From Candidatus Opimibacter iunctus (GTDB lineage Bacteria; Bacteroidota; Bacteroidia; Chitinophagales; Saprospiraceae): 64,000 bases of DNA. The position numbers and the translations under genes were made by a program. Location: NCBI GenBank assembly GCA_016716665.1, contig JADJVH010000005.1, positions 1 through 64,000 on the forward strand. The letters are read 5' to 3'. Every line of letters begins with the position of its first letter. Positions within the stretch are counted from its first letter, which is position 1. The notes below the pieces were generated by a model. It saw only the letters and a program-made list of their open reading frames with translations. It was not told the DNA's origin and did not search any database. Shown in pieces: positions 8,814 to 18,038 of this stretch.

Positions 8814-9845
8814 TTATACGCGCTTCCTGTCGATCAGGAATGAAAACCGGTCAGTATTCTTAAGCGCGATGCCCGTGCCCCTTACAACAGCCCTCAGCGG
8901 CTCATCCGCTATGTGAACCGGAAGTTTGGTGATCCGGGAGATCCGCTTGTCAAGGCCTCTCAGTAAGGCTCCTCCACCGGTCAGGTAAAGACCGGTCTTG
9001 TAGATATCGGAAGCCAGTTCAGGTGGTGTATTCTCCAGGGCCTTCAGGATAGCTTCTTCTATGGCGTTGACAGACTCATCCAGCGCCTCAGCAACCTCTG
9101 CATAATTGATGGTGATCTGTCTGGGGATACCGGTGATCAGGTCACGCCCATTGACTGCAAAGTCCTGTGGTGGATTGTCGAGTTGCTTGAGGGCAGATCC
9201 CACGTGGATCTTGATTTGCTCAGCCGTACGCTCACCGATCAGGATGTTCTGGTTGCGCTTGAGATAGTCTACGATGTTTTGGGTAAACTCATCACCTGCA
9301 GTGCGTATGCTCTGATCTGTAACAATACCGGAAAGGGCAATAACTGCAATTTCTGTAGTTCCACCGCCGATATCAATGATCATATTGCCTACAGGCTCTT
9401 CCACGTCGAGACCGATACCCAAGGCAGCAGCCATAGGTTCGAAGATGAGGAAGGTCTCCTTGGAGTCCACGTGATCTGCTGAATCAAACACTGCCCTCTT
9501 TTCCACTTCAGTAATCCCGCTGGGGATACATACCACCATCTTGAGGTGGGTAAAAAATCTTCTCTTGGTGCCGATCATATTGATCATGCCCTCAATCATA
9601 TTTTCAGCAGCCTGGAAGTCGGCGATCACACCGTCCTTGAGTGGCCGGATGGTTTTGATAAACTGGTGGGTCTTTTCATGCATCTGCATGGCCCGGGTCC
9701 CTACCGCGATGGTCTGGCCGGTTCGTGTATCAATGGCTATGATCGATGGCTCATCAATGACTATGTTTCCATCCTGGATGATCAGCGTGTTGGCTGTCCC
9801 CAGATCTATGGCAATTTCCTGTACAAAAAGACTGAATAATTTCAT
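8814..9845 (-). CDS. mreB: Rod shape-determining actin homologue MreB
   Basis: The 343-residue actin-fold ATPase forms membrane-bound filaments that orient cell-wall synthesis. The first phosphate motif is IDLGTANTLI near the N-terminus, the second is IDIGGGTTEIAVI (about 155-167), and the adenosine motif GLYLTGGGALLRGL lies near 287-300. It is the first gene of the mre-mrd cluster. The 195 bases upstream contain no gene, and I found no perfect -7 box there. Confidence 0.97.
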   Translation of the reverse strand: MKLFSLFVQEIAIDLGTANTLIIQDGNIVIDEPSIIAIDTRTGQTIAVGTRAMQMHEKTHQFIKTIRPLKDGVIADFQAAENMIEGMINMIGTKRRFFTHLKMVVCIPSGITEVEKRAVFDSADHVDSKETFLIFEPMAAALGIGLDVEEPVGNMIIDIGGGTTEIAVIALSGIVTDQSIRTAGDEFTQNIVDYLKRNQNILIGERTAEQIKIHVGSALKQLDNPPQDFAVNGRDLITGIPRQITINYAEVAEALDESVNAIEEAILKALENTPPELASDIYKTGLYLTGGGALLRGLDKRISRITKLPVHIADEPLRAVVRGTGIALKNTDRFSFLIDRKRV

Positions 9846-10040
9846 GACCCTAAATGACTTGGCCTGTCCGGCTATTCGTGCTCAAAAGGCAATTAAATTA
9901 AAGATGTTTTTCTTCCCCTACTGCCGGTTATTTCGCATGGGTCGATTCCGCGCTTTTTCTAAAAGGGATACAAAGAAACCGTTTTTTCTAAAATAAAGGA
10001 AATTTCAGCCCTTTATTAATCAAATCCAGCCTCGAAACGG

Positions 10041-11315
10041 CTATTTTACTACAATGGTCACCCAATCGGAAGGATCAAGGTACTTAACCGCAAGTTCTCT
10101 CAATTGGTTCGGGGTGATCTGCTGTATCGTGTCGACCATGGCTGCAAATGCGGAATCTTCCAGATGTTCGATTTTGAGGGATTTGATAAAATCCATGGTT
10201 GAAAACGGGCCGTCTATTTGGGACATGAGGTGCCCCATCAGGTAGTTGCGGGCCATATCCAGCTCTTCCTCCTCGATCAGCTCCTGCTGAAGCCTGAGCA
10301 TCTCCTGGTGTATGGCTTCGATCACCTTGGCTGTGTTGTCAGTCGCAGTTTCGGTGCTGATATAAAAGCAGCCATCTGAAGCAAAGGAATCAACACTGGA
10401 ATAGATTCCATAGGTTAACCCCTGGTTTTCTCGTATTTCCATCATCAGCCTGCTGCCAAAATATCCGCCGAGGATCGTATTGAGTACAAACAAGCCATTG
10501 AAGTCAGGGTGGCTCTGGGGAAACAACCTTCTGCCTATGCGGATGGCAGCCTGGTGTACCTGAGGACCATCAAATTCAAAATACCCCGTTTTACCACCTG
10601 CGGGAAACAGGACAACCTCCTCAGACCCATTGTTGTGGTTGGGATTCCAGGTCCCGATGGTCTCCCTGATCTGGTTGATCTCTTTGTCCCCAAACAAGCC
10701 CGAAACCAGGACCATACCGTTTTGAGGGATAATATGCCGGGCGTGATGATTCATCAGATCTTCAATGGTGATGCCCAGGTAGTCCTCCGGAAAAACATTT
10801 TTGCCATAGGGATGTGCCTGCCCGAAAATAGCCTCTGTAAGGTGGCGATAAGCCAATACCTCATTCTTCTTAAGGTCTATTTTTAACCGCTCTACTTTAT
10901 TGTCAGCGTAGACCTTCAGTTCGCCCGGATCAAAGGCCGGAGCATTGATCACCTCTCTGACCACCCCGATCAGGTCGGGGAAAAAACGCGTCAGGGTGAG
11001 CAATCTTACCCTGGCCGTGTCCACGCCCCCTCTGGTAAACAATGTCGCTCCAAGAGATTCGATCGTTTCAGCCAATGCTGCAGAATTCATGCTCCGGGTA
11101 CCCTCAGACATCAGGCCAGCCATAAATTCAGCTACTCCTGATTTCTTTTCATATGTCGCACCCGCCCTGAATACGATCTCCATGCGCATGACAGGTTCTG
11201 ACCCACCTCTCAACATATAGAGTTCCATGCCATTGTCCAGCTTTCCGGACTCATACGCTGGCAGGGGAAGTTCTTTGATGGCCTGGATGGGAGGCGCTAC
11301 ATTGGATGATGGCAT
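10041..11315 (-). CDS. M16-family peptidase, non-catalytic subunit type
   Basis: The 424-residue protein has the two-lobed pitrilysin/MPP fold. At the place where active subunits carry HxxEH it reads KSGVAEFMAGLMSEGT, so the zinc-binding site is missing. The C-terminal half keeps the Arg/Tyr-type loop GLTYGIYS typical of the regulatory partner. Such proteins normally pair with a catalytic M16 subunit encoded next to them, and none is next to it here. No signal peptide is evident. The frame is open to 11348, but ATG at 11315 (MPSSNVAPP) suits the domain start better. It is transcribed divergently from dnaN. Confidence 0.85.
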   Translation of the reverse strand: MPSSNVAPPIQAIKELPLPAYESGKLDNGMELYMLRGGSEPVMRMEIVFRAGATYEKKSGVAEFMAGLMSEGTRSMNSAALAETIESLGATLFTRGGVDTARVRLLTLTRFFPDLIGVVREVINAPAFDPGELKVYADNKVERLKIDLKKNEVLAYRHLTEAIFGQAHPYGKNVFPEDYLGITIEDLMNHHARHIIPQNGMVLVSGLFGDKEINQIRETIGTWNPNHNNGSEEVVLFPAGGKTGYFEFDGPQVHQAAIRIGRRLFPQSHPDFNGLFVLNTILGGYFGSRLMMEIRENQGLTYGIYSSVDSFASDGCFYISTETATDNTAKVIEAIHQEMLRLQQELIEEEELDMARNYLMGHLMSQIDGPFSTMDFIKSLKIEHLEDSAFAAMVDTIQQITPNQLRELAVKYLDPSDWVTIVVK

Positions 11316-11399
11316 GAGGGCAAAGGTAATCACAATGGGCCCTATCACACTATTTCACTACTTCGGGTCCGAAAGCGATCATAATTAACCCGACAACGT

Positions 11400-11407
11400 T
11401 AACTTTG
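11400..11407 (+). promoter_or_regulatory. -7 promoter box of dnaN
   Basis: TAACTTTG matches the Bacteroidota -7 consensus TAnnTTTG. It lies 60 bases before the dnaN ATG. No clear -33 TTTG was seen. Confidence 0.45.
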
Positions 11408-11466
11408 CTTTTTCTGAACATCCCCCCTCGGGAAAACCTCAGATCAGCATCTAAACAAATCAGTAC

Positions 11467-12576
11467 ATGGAATTTAAAGTCTCATCAGGTGAATTACTGA
11501 AACATCTCAATGTAGTGGCCGGCGCCATTCACACCAACCCTGTCCTTGCGATCACGGAAGATTTCCTTGTGGATATCCGGAAAGGGACGATGACCATCAC
11601 CGCGACCAATCTGGAGACCAGCATATCTACACGGATGGAGGTAGAGAGCAAACAGAACGGTTCTGTGGCGATCCCTGCCAAGATCCTTTTAGAGACGCTC
11701 AAGGCGCTTCCCAACCAGGTAGTGACTTTTGATGCAGACCTGGAGCAAAGGTCCCTCGTGTTGACCACGGAGACGGGTATGTACAAAATGGCGGTGGATC
11801 CCCCGGATGATTTCCCCGTTTTGCCAACTTCGACCGATGCGGAAATCATGATTCCTGTTGAAAGGCTGCTGAGCGGGATCAATTACACCATATTCGCAAC
11901 GACCTCTGACGAAATGCGCCCAGCCATGACTGGTGTCAATGTAGTAGTGGATTTCAACAAAATCAGTTTTGTCGCTTCTGATGGCCACAAATTGGTCCGC
12001 TATCACGCACTCGGTACATCCACTGAGCAAACAGGCTCGTTTGTAATCCCCAAAAAGGCATTGTCCCTGCTCAAGGGTGCAACCCCTTCAGAAGGTAATG
12101 TCTACCTGAAGTACAACAAGTCACACGCTTTCTTCAGGTTTGAAGACACAGAGGTGATCTGCCGCCTGATCAATCAGGCCTATCCTGACTTCAATGCAGT
12201 CATCCCTGTCAACAATAAGAATGTCCTATATGTCAGTCGCACACACCTCCTGGGTGCCCTGCGCCGTATCAATATTTTTGCCAACCGGACGACCAACCAG
12301 GTCTTCTTTGGCCTGGCAGACAACAGCCTGACCATTACCACCAAGGATCTTGATTTTTCGAATGAAGCGAGTGAGCAACTGAGTTGTGAATATGAAGGGG
12401 ACCCAATGGATATCGCCTTCAACGCCCGCTTCTTTATCGAATTGCTAAATGCACTTGGCCAGGAAGAAATCCACATGACCATGTCCGTGCCGAGCAAGCC
12501 AGTCCTCATCTATCCTGATGAGCAGCTGGAGCACGAAGAGGTCATGATGCTGATCATGCCGGTCATCATCTACTAA
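11467..12576 (+). CDS. dnaN: DNA polymerase III beta subunit (sliding clamp)
   Basis: The 369-residue protein forms the ring that tethers the replicative polymerase to DNA. Its three repeated clamp domains are visible, with typical phrases NLETSIS (about 42-48), FVASDGHKLVRY (about 172-183) and a C-terminal MLIMPVIIY equivalent to the usual LIMPMR(L/I). The last residues differ from most clamps, which normally end in an (M/L)R-type motif. The gene stands alone, as is common in Bacteroidota, with no dnaA or recF nearby. It has its own -7 box. Confidence 0.97.
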   Translation: MEFKVSSGELLKHLNVVAGAIHTNPVLAITEDFLVDIRKGTMTITATNLETSISTRMEVESKQNGSVAIPAKILLETLKALPNQVVTFDADLEQRSLVLTTETGMYKMAVDPPDDFPVLPTSTDAEIMIPVERLLSGINYTIFATTSDEMRPAMTGVNVVVDFNKISFVASDGHKLVRYHALGTSTEQTGSFVIPKKALSLLKGATPSEGNVYLKYNKSHAFFRFEDTEVICRLINQAYPDFNAVIPVNNKNVLYVSRTHLLGALRRINIFANRTTNQVFFGLADNSLTITTKDLDFSNEASEQLSCEYEGDPMDIAFNARFFIELLNALGQEEIHMTMSVPSKPVLIYPDEQLEHEEVMMLIMPVIIY

Positions 12577-12577
12577 A

Positions 12578-12753
12578 GACTTTAGACGCCAGACTTATGT
12601 TGCGTATGCCTGTCCTCCCCTGTTCGGGGTAACAGAATGATTTTACACTAATACAGGGTGCGCTAACAGGTGGATTTCATTTTGCACATAAAGTGCGCTA
12701 AATGAATACGTGTCTTGCGTCTGATGTCTGCGAGTCTGGCATCTGGCGTCTCC
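12578..12753. repeat. Two heptamer word tracts in the dnaN/TonB-receptor spacer
   Basis: At 12578-12598 three units read GACTTTA, GACGCCA, GACTTAT. At 12711-12753 six units read TGTCTTG, CGTCTGA, TGTCTGC, GAGTCTGG, CATCTGG, CGTCTCC. The words of the second tract resemble reverse complements of the first (GACGCCAGAC versus TCTGGCGTC). The spacer holds nothing else recognisable. Confidence 0.6.
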
Positions 12754-12755
12754 TT

Positions 12756-15377
12756 TCAATTGATAAGATATCGGAAATGCACATTGGCTGTCCTGCCTAG
12801 TAACTCTGTCTGGCTGGTGATATAGAGTTCGCCCCCTCCATCCCTCGGTACTTTGCCCAGATGCTGCAGGTCGCTGATGTTCTGGTGATTGGTCGCATTG
12901 ATCAGGGACACCCCAAGCATCGCTGGTTGCTTGAATAGGGCAAATGAATATTCGAGTCCAAGATCCAGGCTGAAATAGGGCGGCAGATAGCGCTGCACTG
13001 CTGTATAATTCGCATTTCCTATACCGCCTCTACCGTCTAGGCGAACAAGGCTCAGGTATGGTGCCTCGCTCTTGTACGTGATCAATGTCGAAGCTTTAAA
13101 TTTTCCAAATGTATACGCTCCTGATGCCTTCACCTGGTGACGGCGATCTTCCTGTGGTGAAAAATAATCCCCATTGAAGAGCTGATCATATCGCTCTTCG
13201 ATTTTACCCAGCGTATACATGACAGAAGCCTCCACCTTGTTTTTTTTGTAGAGCACCGTCATGTCTATTCCATATGCCCTGCCATCACCGATAAACAATT
13301 GGTAGAAATCATCGTTGGATCCTCCGCCATGATCCCCATGTGAAGGGTCAGGATTTAGCGGCCTGACTCGTGCGAGGCCTTCTGATTTTTTATAATAGAC
13401 TTCTGCATCAAGGCTCAACACGGGGGCATTGTACCCTGCGCCAATCATATACTTGTCAGAGCGTAGCACCGGATACCCTTGTTCGGGCTGGCTCAGCACG
13501 AGGTAATCCAGTTCTCTTCCATATCTGTCTTCAACGGTCAGTGCTCGTACAGACTGCAGGTTTTTAGAATACGCGCTTCTGATACTCACCTTGTCATCAA
13601 AAGCATACAACAGCCGGATGTTGGGCAATGCATACACCTGGCCTGTACTCCGTAAGTGTGTCAATCTGCCGCCAGCTGCCCAGTTTAGTTTTTTCCAGAG
13701 CACATTATTGAATTCCCCAAACAAACTGGATTCAAGCTCCGTTTGTGACTGGGTGAGATAAGGCTTATTGTCTTCTTTCGCATTGAAATCAACTTGGTGG
13801 TGGTCAACCTCCAGTCCGGTGATCAGTGCAGAATGGAGACCGGTTTGTTGTTGTATATATCCCTTGGCGCCCGAAGTGACCAGATGGCTTTCCTGAAAGC
13901 CTGACGCCGTGCGGGTCTCCAGATCTCCATGCCTCTCTTCCTGAAACTCGTTGGTATAGTTTACGCTTTTGTCAAATACTGACCGGAAGGTCACCAAATG
14001 AAGGGTGGTTTTACTGCTCAATGCAGATTGAAACCCGGCAGATAACCCTTGGTTTTTCCAGACATCACCACTGCTAAAACGCTGTGAGATTGTGACCGGT
14101 TCATGGTTCATAAAGGAGGTTTCAAAATCTGACAGTGTAGTGTTGTCGAGGTGATCACGACTGTCAAAATAATGCAGGTTGAGGGTGCTGGATTCTCCGG
14201 GACGAACCACCAGGCCAAGATTAAGATCATAAAAATCTGAAGTGGGCTGCTGATAGGTGGACCACTCATTCTCATCTTTAAATTTTCCAGGCAGACTAAA
14301 ATTGGTGACAGTACTATCACTTAGGTCATCGTTGAGCATCGCCGTATGTGATATCCTGCCTCCTGCTGTCAAATAGATCGCCGGAGTAAGCACAACTTCC
14401 GTTGTGATGGCAGATTGCAACAGGTCTGTATCAAGGATCAGTTTTGAAGCAGGGCGCTCACGTTTAGACTGCACATGGATCATCCCGTCAATACGCCCTC
14501 CGTACTCCACTGGCAAGTTGTTTTTGTATACATCGACGGATGAAAAATAATGGCCGTTGAACGGACTGAAGATGTTGTAGAAATGATAGGGGTCGTACAC
14601 GGGTATATCATCCATGATGATCAGTGAATTTCCAGCTTCACTTCCACGTATCCTTATACCACGGTCCGACGAATAGTGTGTATAGGATGTGAGACTGGTA
14701 ATGAGTCGCTCCGCATTCCACGACAACAATTCTTCCTCTGTGATAAACGTATAGCCTTTGAGGTCTGTGGATTGTGTGGTGTAATCCTGGGCTATCAGCC
14801 TGTATGGAACCACAACAATCACTTCCTCGAGAGGAAATTTAGTGACGGTCATCTTCGCCTGTATGCTGCCGTGGAGTGCCCTGGCCACCGGGATCGTTAA
14901 TGCATTAAATCCAAGGTAGTTGATGATGAGATTGCCTGTGGTATCCCTTACCGGCAGGATAAACTGTCCGCGCTCATCTGTATTGCAGGCATTGTTTCCA
15001 TTAGAGGCTATGACCGTTGCAAAGGGCAAGGGCTCTCCTGACTGGTCATCGGTGACTGTACCAACCAACACAGCGAGCATCTGGTGATCATCAGCCGGAT
15101 CTTCGCGACGCAACATCAGTTTGTTGCCATCAATGATCTGATAGGTTATCCCTGAGTGATTCAGTAATCGGTATAGCAATTCCTGTATAGACGTGATTTC
15201 TGCCCCTACGTTCTTTATGGAGTCCAGCGTTGGGACTAATTCAGGGGCAATGGCCACATCTACCTTGTACTGGCCCGATATCCTTGATATAAATGAGTCA
15301 AACCCCGCACCTTGTCCACAGACAAAAAGTGGGGAAGCCATAAGGAAGAGTGTAATTCCGGTGCGGAATAATGGCAT
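12756..15377 (-). CDS. STN-domain TonB-dependent outer-membrane receptor (FecA type)
   Basis: The 873-residue protein has a signal peptide (about 1-21), an STN domain (about 35-85) that can signal to an inner-membrane anti-sigma factor, a carboxypeptidase-regulatory-like beta sandwich (about 105-185, GTVTDDQSGEPLPFATV), a plug (about 205-310, GIRIRGSEAGNSLIIMDDIPVYDPYHFYN split over several strands) and a 22-strand type barrel. It should take up a siderophore or another ligand using ExbBD-TonB energy. It follows fecR by six bases and closes the sigma-metallopeptidase-FecR-receptor operon, so it probably reports ligand binding to the ECF sigma factor. The ligand cannot be read from sequence. 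Confidence 0.93.
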   Translation of the reverse strand: MPLFRTGITLFLMASPLFVCGQGAGFDSFISRISGQYKVDVAIAPELVPTLDSIKNVGAEITSIQELLYRLLNHSGITYQIIDGNKLMLRREDPADDHQMLAVLVGTVTDDQSGEPLPFATVIASNGNNACNTDERGQFILPVRDTTGNLIINYLGFNALTIPVARALHGSIQAKMTVTKFPLEEVIVVVPYRLIAQDYTTQSTDLKGYTFITEEELLSWNAERLITSLTSYTHYSSDRGIRIRGSEAGNSLIIMDDIPVYDPYHFYNIFSPFNGHYFSSVDVYKNNLPVEYGGRIDGMIHVQSKRERPASKLILDTDLLQSAITTEVVLTPAIYLTAGGRISHTAMLNDDLSDSTVTNFSLPGKFKDENEWSTYQQPTSDFYDLNLGLVVRPGESSTLNLHYFDSRDHLDNTTLSDFETSFMNHEPVTISQRFSSGDVWKNQGLSAGFQSALSSKTTLHLVTFRSVFDKSVNYTNEFQEERHGDLETRTASGFQESHLVTSGAKGYIQQQTGLHSALITGLEVDHHQVDFNAKEDNKPYLTQSQTELESSLFGEFNNVLWKKLNWAAGGRLTHLRSTGQVYALPNIRLLYAFDDKVSIRSAYSKNLQSVRALTVEDRYGRELDYLVLSQPEQGYPVLRSDKYMIGAGYNAPVLSLDAEVYYKKSEGLARVRPLNPDPSHGDHGGGSNDDFYQLFIGDGRAYGIDMTVLYKKNKVEASVMYTLGKIEERYDQLFNGDYFSPQEDRRHQVKASGAYTFGKFKASTLITYKSEAPYLSLVRLDGRGGIGNANYTAVQRYLPPYFSLDLGLEYSFALFKQPAMLGVSLINATNHQNISDLQHLGKVPRDGGGELYITSQTELLGRTANVHFRYLIN

Positions 15378-15383
15378 AAGTGA

Positions 15384-16358
15384 TTATCGGGATATAGTAA
15401 CCGTTTTTCCTTTTATAGATGATTTTAGGTGTAATGGCCAGGTTATAAGATATACCGCTGTATCAAGGTTGCCGGTTTCAAACAACCCGGTATACTCGAT
15501 GTCTTCCAGTCCCTTATCAAGTCGCACGTCAACAGCATACTGACGCTCCAGTTCACTGATCACTTCAGACAGTGGCTGGTTTTCAAAGGGGAATCTGCCG
15601 ACCGTCCAATCAGGTGTATCGCTGATCGGAATAAATGTATCAAGGTTTAGTGAGTCGTCTTTCTTGCGCTTAATACTTTGCTGTCCGGTGGTCAGTATCA
15701 ACTGATCCTTTTTATCGTTTTGCACTTTTACTTTTCCGGTATAGCAACTCACTTCAAAGCGGCCGTTCCTGGATAGTACATTGAAACTGGTGCCCATCAC
15801 GGTGACTGTACCACCCTCTGTTTCCACAGTAAATGAGCTACCTGGTATGACCTTAAAGAAGGCTTCTCCTTCGAGCCGCAGGATGCGATCCTGGCCAAAT
15901 GAATTTTCCTTATACATGATGCTGGATCCTGCATTGAGTGTCACTGCGCTCTGCTCCGGAAGAAATACTTCTTTCTGTTCTCCGGCTTTTGCGATGATCC
16001 TTTCATGCGTCGTAAGGTTGTTGATCCATACCATCAACGCAAAAGCTGCTGCCGCACTCACGGTCCAGATCAGCAATTGTCTTATGTTGTTCCTGGCAGG
16101 CTTCTTTGATTCTGCCTGTATGCTGTTGTTGATTCTGTTCCACAGTTCGGACTTTCCTGCTGCAGATATTCCCTCATCTTTTGATTCAGAAAGCGTCAAC
16201 ACGATTTGTCTTGCTTCTTCCACGATGGGCTTGCGATCTGGGTGTTGTTGCATCCATGCCGTCCATTGTTCCTCGTACTCCCTGTGCAGGACCCAGCGGA
16301 CAAAGTAATCTTCGCCGGCAAGGTGTATGGGGGAATAGGTAGTGAACTTGTCTTCCAT
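15384..16358 (-). CDS. FecR-family anti-sigma factor
   Basis: The 324-residue protein has a cytoplasmic N-terminal part (about 1-94), one membrane helix (about 95-113, QLLIWTVSAAAAFALMVWIN) and a periplasmic FecR domain (about 120-215) with the family phrase GEAFFKV and the later MGTSFNV. A C-terminal STN-like domain (DUF4974 type) with NQPLSEVISELERQYAVDVRL follows. It holds the ECF sigma factor inactive until the STN domain of the TonB receptor signals. The frame extends to 16394 but ATG at 16358 (MEDKFTTY) is the likelier start. It lies six bases before the receptor gene. Confidence 0.92.
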   Translation of the reverse strand: MEDKFTTYSPIHLAGEDYFVRWVLHREYEEQWTAWMQQHPDRKPIVEEARQIVLTLSESKDEGISAAGKSELWNRINNSIQAESKKPARNNIRQLLIWTVSAAAAFALMVWINNLTTHERIIAKAGEQKEVFLPEQSAVTLNAGSSIMYKENSFGQDRILRLEGEAFFKVIPGSSFTVETEGGTVTVMGTSFNVLSRNGRFEVSCYTGKVKVQNDKKDQLILTTGQQSIKRKKDDSLNLDTFIPISDTPDWTVGRFPFENQPLSEVISELERQYAVDVRLDKGLEDIEYTGLFETGNLDTAVYLITWPLHLKSSIKGKTVTISR

Positions 16359-16371
16359 GGATGTTGAGATC

Positions 16372-16847
16372 CTATAGTGAAAATAATTCGTCAAGTAAAT
16401 CCGTCCTCGTGCCAGCCGTATAGTTGATATGGCACAATCCTGTACCGCTGGTCATGATGCTCACGCAATCTCCGTGCGCATCCGAGTCATCGAGGTGCGG
16501 GCGATTGATCGCGCAATGACCGAGTTCGTGGAATACAAGAAACTCACGTTCGAGGTCGTCTGCGCTTTCCCAATAAAATTTATCCACGATGACTGTATTG
16601 GGTTCTTTGTCGGTGTGTATACATTGTCCGATGACATTGGGGTCGCGATGATCCGGATATCTCCGGATATCTTCAGCGCCTCGTAATCGATAGTCACATT
16701 GCGTAAAGCCGCTTCCTCTGCGAAACGGTCAAAATATTGCTGCAACGGCTCATCTACCAGAAACTCCGGTCCCTCATCCTTGGCACACGATCCCATGACC
16801 AACATAGAGGCCATCAGTAAGAGTGCTGTTAAAATCCGGTTCATCAT
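16372..16847 (-). pseudogene. HExxH zinc-metallopeptidase lipoprotein, frameshifted
   Basis: The first part (from 16847) encodes a lipoprotein signal with lipobox-like MGSC, then a helical region ending ...YEALKISGDIR. The frame that continues the fold is one base earlier and encodes DPNVIGQC..., DKFYWE, then FHELGHCAINRPHLDDSD and CVSIMTSG, a zinc-binding HExxH with an additional downstream His and Asp. A single-base deletion near 16630-16680, within or beside a 10-bp tandem repeat (AGATATCCGG twice), would explain the break. As written the first frame runs to 16461 as nonsense. It sits between the ECF sigma gene and fecR in the same orientation. If intact, it would be an exported metallopeptidase; its substrate is unknown. 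Confidence 0.7.
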
Positions 16848-16965
16848 GTTTTAGCTTTCAGTTTAAAATTTAGCAGGACATCCTGGTTGAAAAGGCCTTT
16901 CCGTCCTGACTGCCTTTAACTGTGCGCAATACAATTGGATAGAGGCTGTTTTCCTACCCGTGTAC

Positions 16966-17532
16966 TCACATCAGTACTATTAAAATCAACAAGATCAGTG
17001 TCATTTCCTTTCGCAGTGCCGCCAGGGCACGGGTGACGAGGTTCCTGGCCGACTGGTAATTGAGGCTCATGATCCGCGCAATATCCTCATAATCGAGCTG
17101 TTGAATATACTTCATATGGACGATTTCCCGCTGCCGGTCGCTGATCCGCCCCATGGCCTGTTCAAGCTTTCGCTGCGTTTCCTCCTCGGTTTCTGACATC
17201 ATCCACTGGGTTTCCGGATCAGCTGTCTGCTTATCATCGATATCTGCGTCCTCCAGCGGAGTGGTCTCCAGGATACTTTTGGGTCCTTTATCAAAAATCC
17301 GTCGTCTCAGGGAAACCATGAGATATGCTTTACCTGAAGATGGCACTGTAAGCCCGCTTCTGTTAGCCCAAAAGGATAAAAACATATCATGGATGCAGTC
17401 TTTTACCTTGTCATCATCCCTGCAGAGGATCATCCCATACTTGTACAAGGCACTGATATGGTGGTTATACAGCTCCTGCAGGGCGTTGATATCCCCGGAC
17501 TTTAGGTTTTCCCAATGTTTTGTTTCCTCCAT
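16966..17532 (-). CDS. ECF-type RNA polymerase sigma-70 factor (FecI-like)
   Basis: The 188-residue protein has sigma region 2 (about 15-85, including DCIHDMFLSFWANR) and region 4 (about 125-175, ISDRQREIVHMKYIQQLDYEDIARIMSLNYQSARNLV), joined by an acidic linker, as in Bacteroidota ECF sigma factors. It should direct transcription of the receptor operon when released from the FecR protein. The C-terminus ends in an unusual hydrophobic run (LILLILIVLM). It is the first gene of the operon, and a -7 box lies 141 bases upstream. Confidence 0.92.
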   Translation of the reverse strand: MEETKHWENLKSGDINALQELYNHHISALYKYGMILCRDDDKVKDCIHDMFLSFWANRSGLTVPSSGKAYLMVSLRRRIFDKGPKSILETTPLEDADIDDKQTADPETQWMMSETEEETQRKLEQAMGRISDRQREIVHMKYIQQLDYEDIARIMSLNYQSARNLVTRALAALRKEMTLILLILIVLM

Positions 17533-17672
17533 TCAGGATTTGCATGCGCTTCAGGGTAGGATCGTAATGCTGTGGTCACATCATCTTGCCCTGTTGGTAA
17601 ACTGGATAACGACACTTGACTGATCTCCCGTATAGCCGAATAGTCTGCGATTTTACTTTTCAGCCTGTTGTA

Positions 17673-17680
17673 CAAAGATA
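17673..17680 (-). promoter_or_regulatory. -7 promoter box of the ECF sigma operon
   Basis: Reads TATCTTTG on the minus strand, a full match to TAnnTTTG, 141 bases before the sigma start. No good -33 element was found. The 17533-18038 gap holds this and the divergent box at 17953, and no convincing gene. Confidence 0.4.
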
Positions 17681-17952
17681 ACAGAGATTCATTCCTTTGA
17701 CCGCTAATCCTGGCTATCGTTTAATGCATGCCCTATTTGTTTCGTTTATCGTAAGTTAATTAAGCGCGGGTGGCACTATTTATAATTTGTATGCACATTG
17801 AGGCACTGATATCCGTGTTGCCAGGCAACAACCTTATAAACATTACATGTACGATATATCGTGCTGTCCAGATCTCTCACTATGCTACACCGAGGCACAG
17901 GGATGGTCCCGTCTGCTGATTTTAATGCGTTCATTCTGAGGATAAAAGGAAT

Positions 17953-17960
17953 TAATTTTG
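17953..17960 (+). promoter_or_regulatory. -7 promoter box for the His/Gly-rich lipoprotein
   Basis: TAATTTTG matches TAnnTTTG, 78 bases before the ATG at 18039. It supports that start over the TTG at 17958, which lies inside the box. Confidence 0.4.
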
Positions 17961-18038
17961 AGCTTAGTGAGTACAAATACGCTTTCATTCCTTCTTATTG
18001 GTGAAATCGTAATTTATATCATCAAAAAATTCAGAATC

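Noticed and set aside
11349..11466. Replication origin next to dnaN
   Set aside because: The spacer is short and has no DnaA-like boxes; the 54.3-54.7 kb region is a better candidate.
17776..17988. 70-codon minus-strand open frame between the sigma gene and the lipoprotein
   Set aside because: No ribosome-binding or domain signal, and it overlaps the promoter box of the plus-strand gene.
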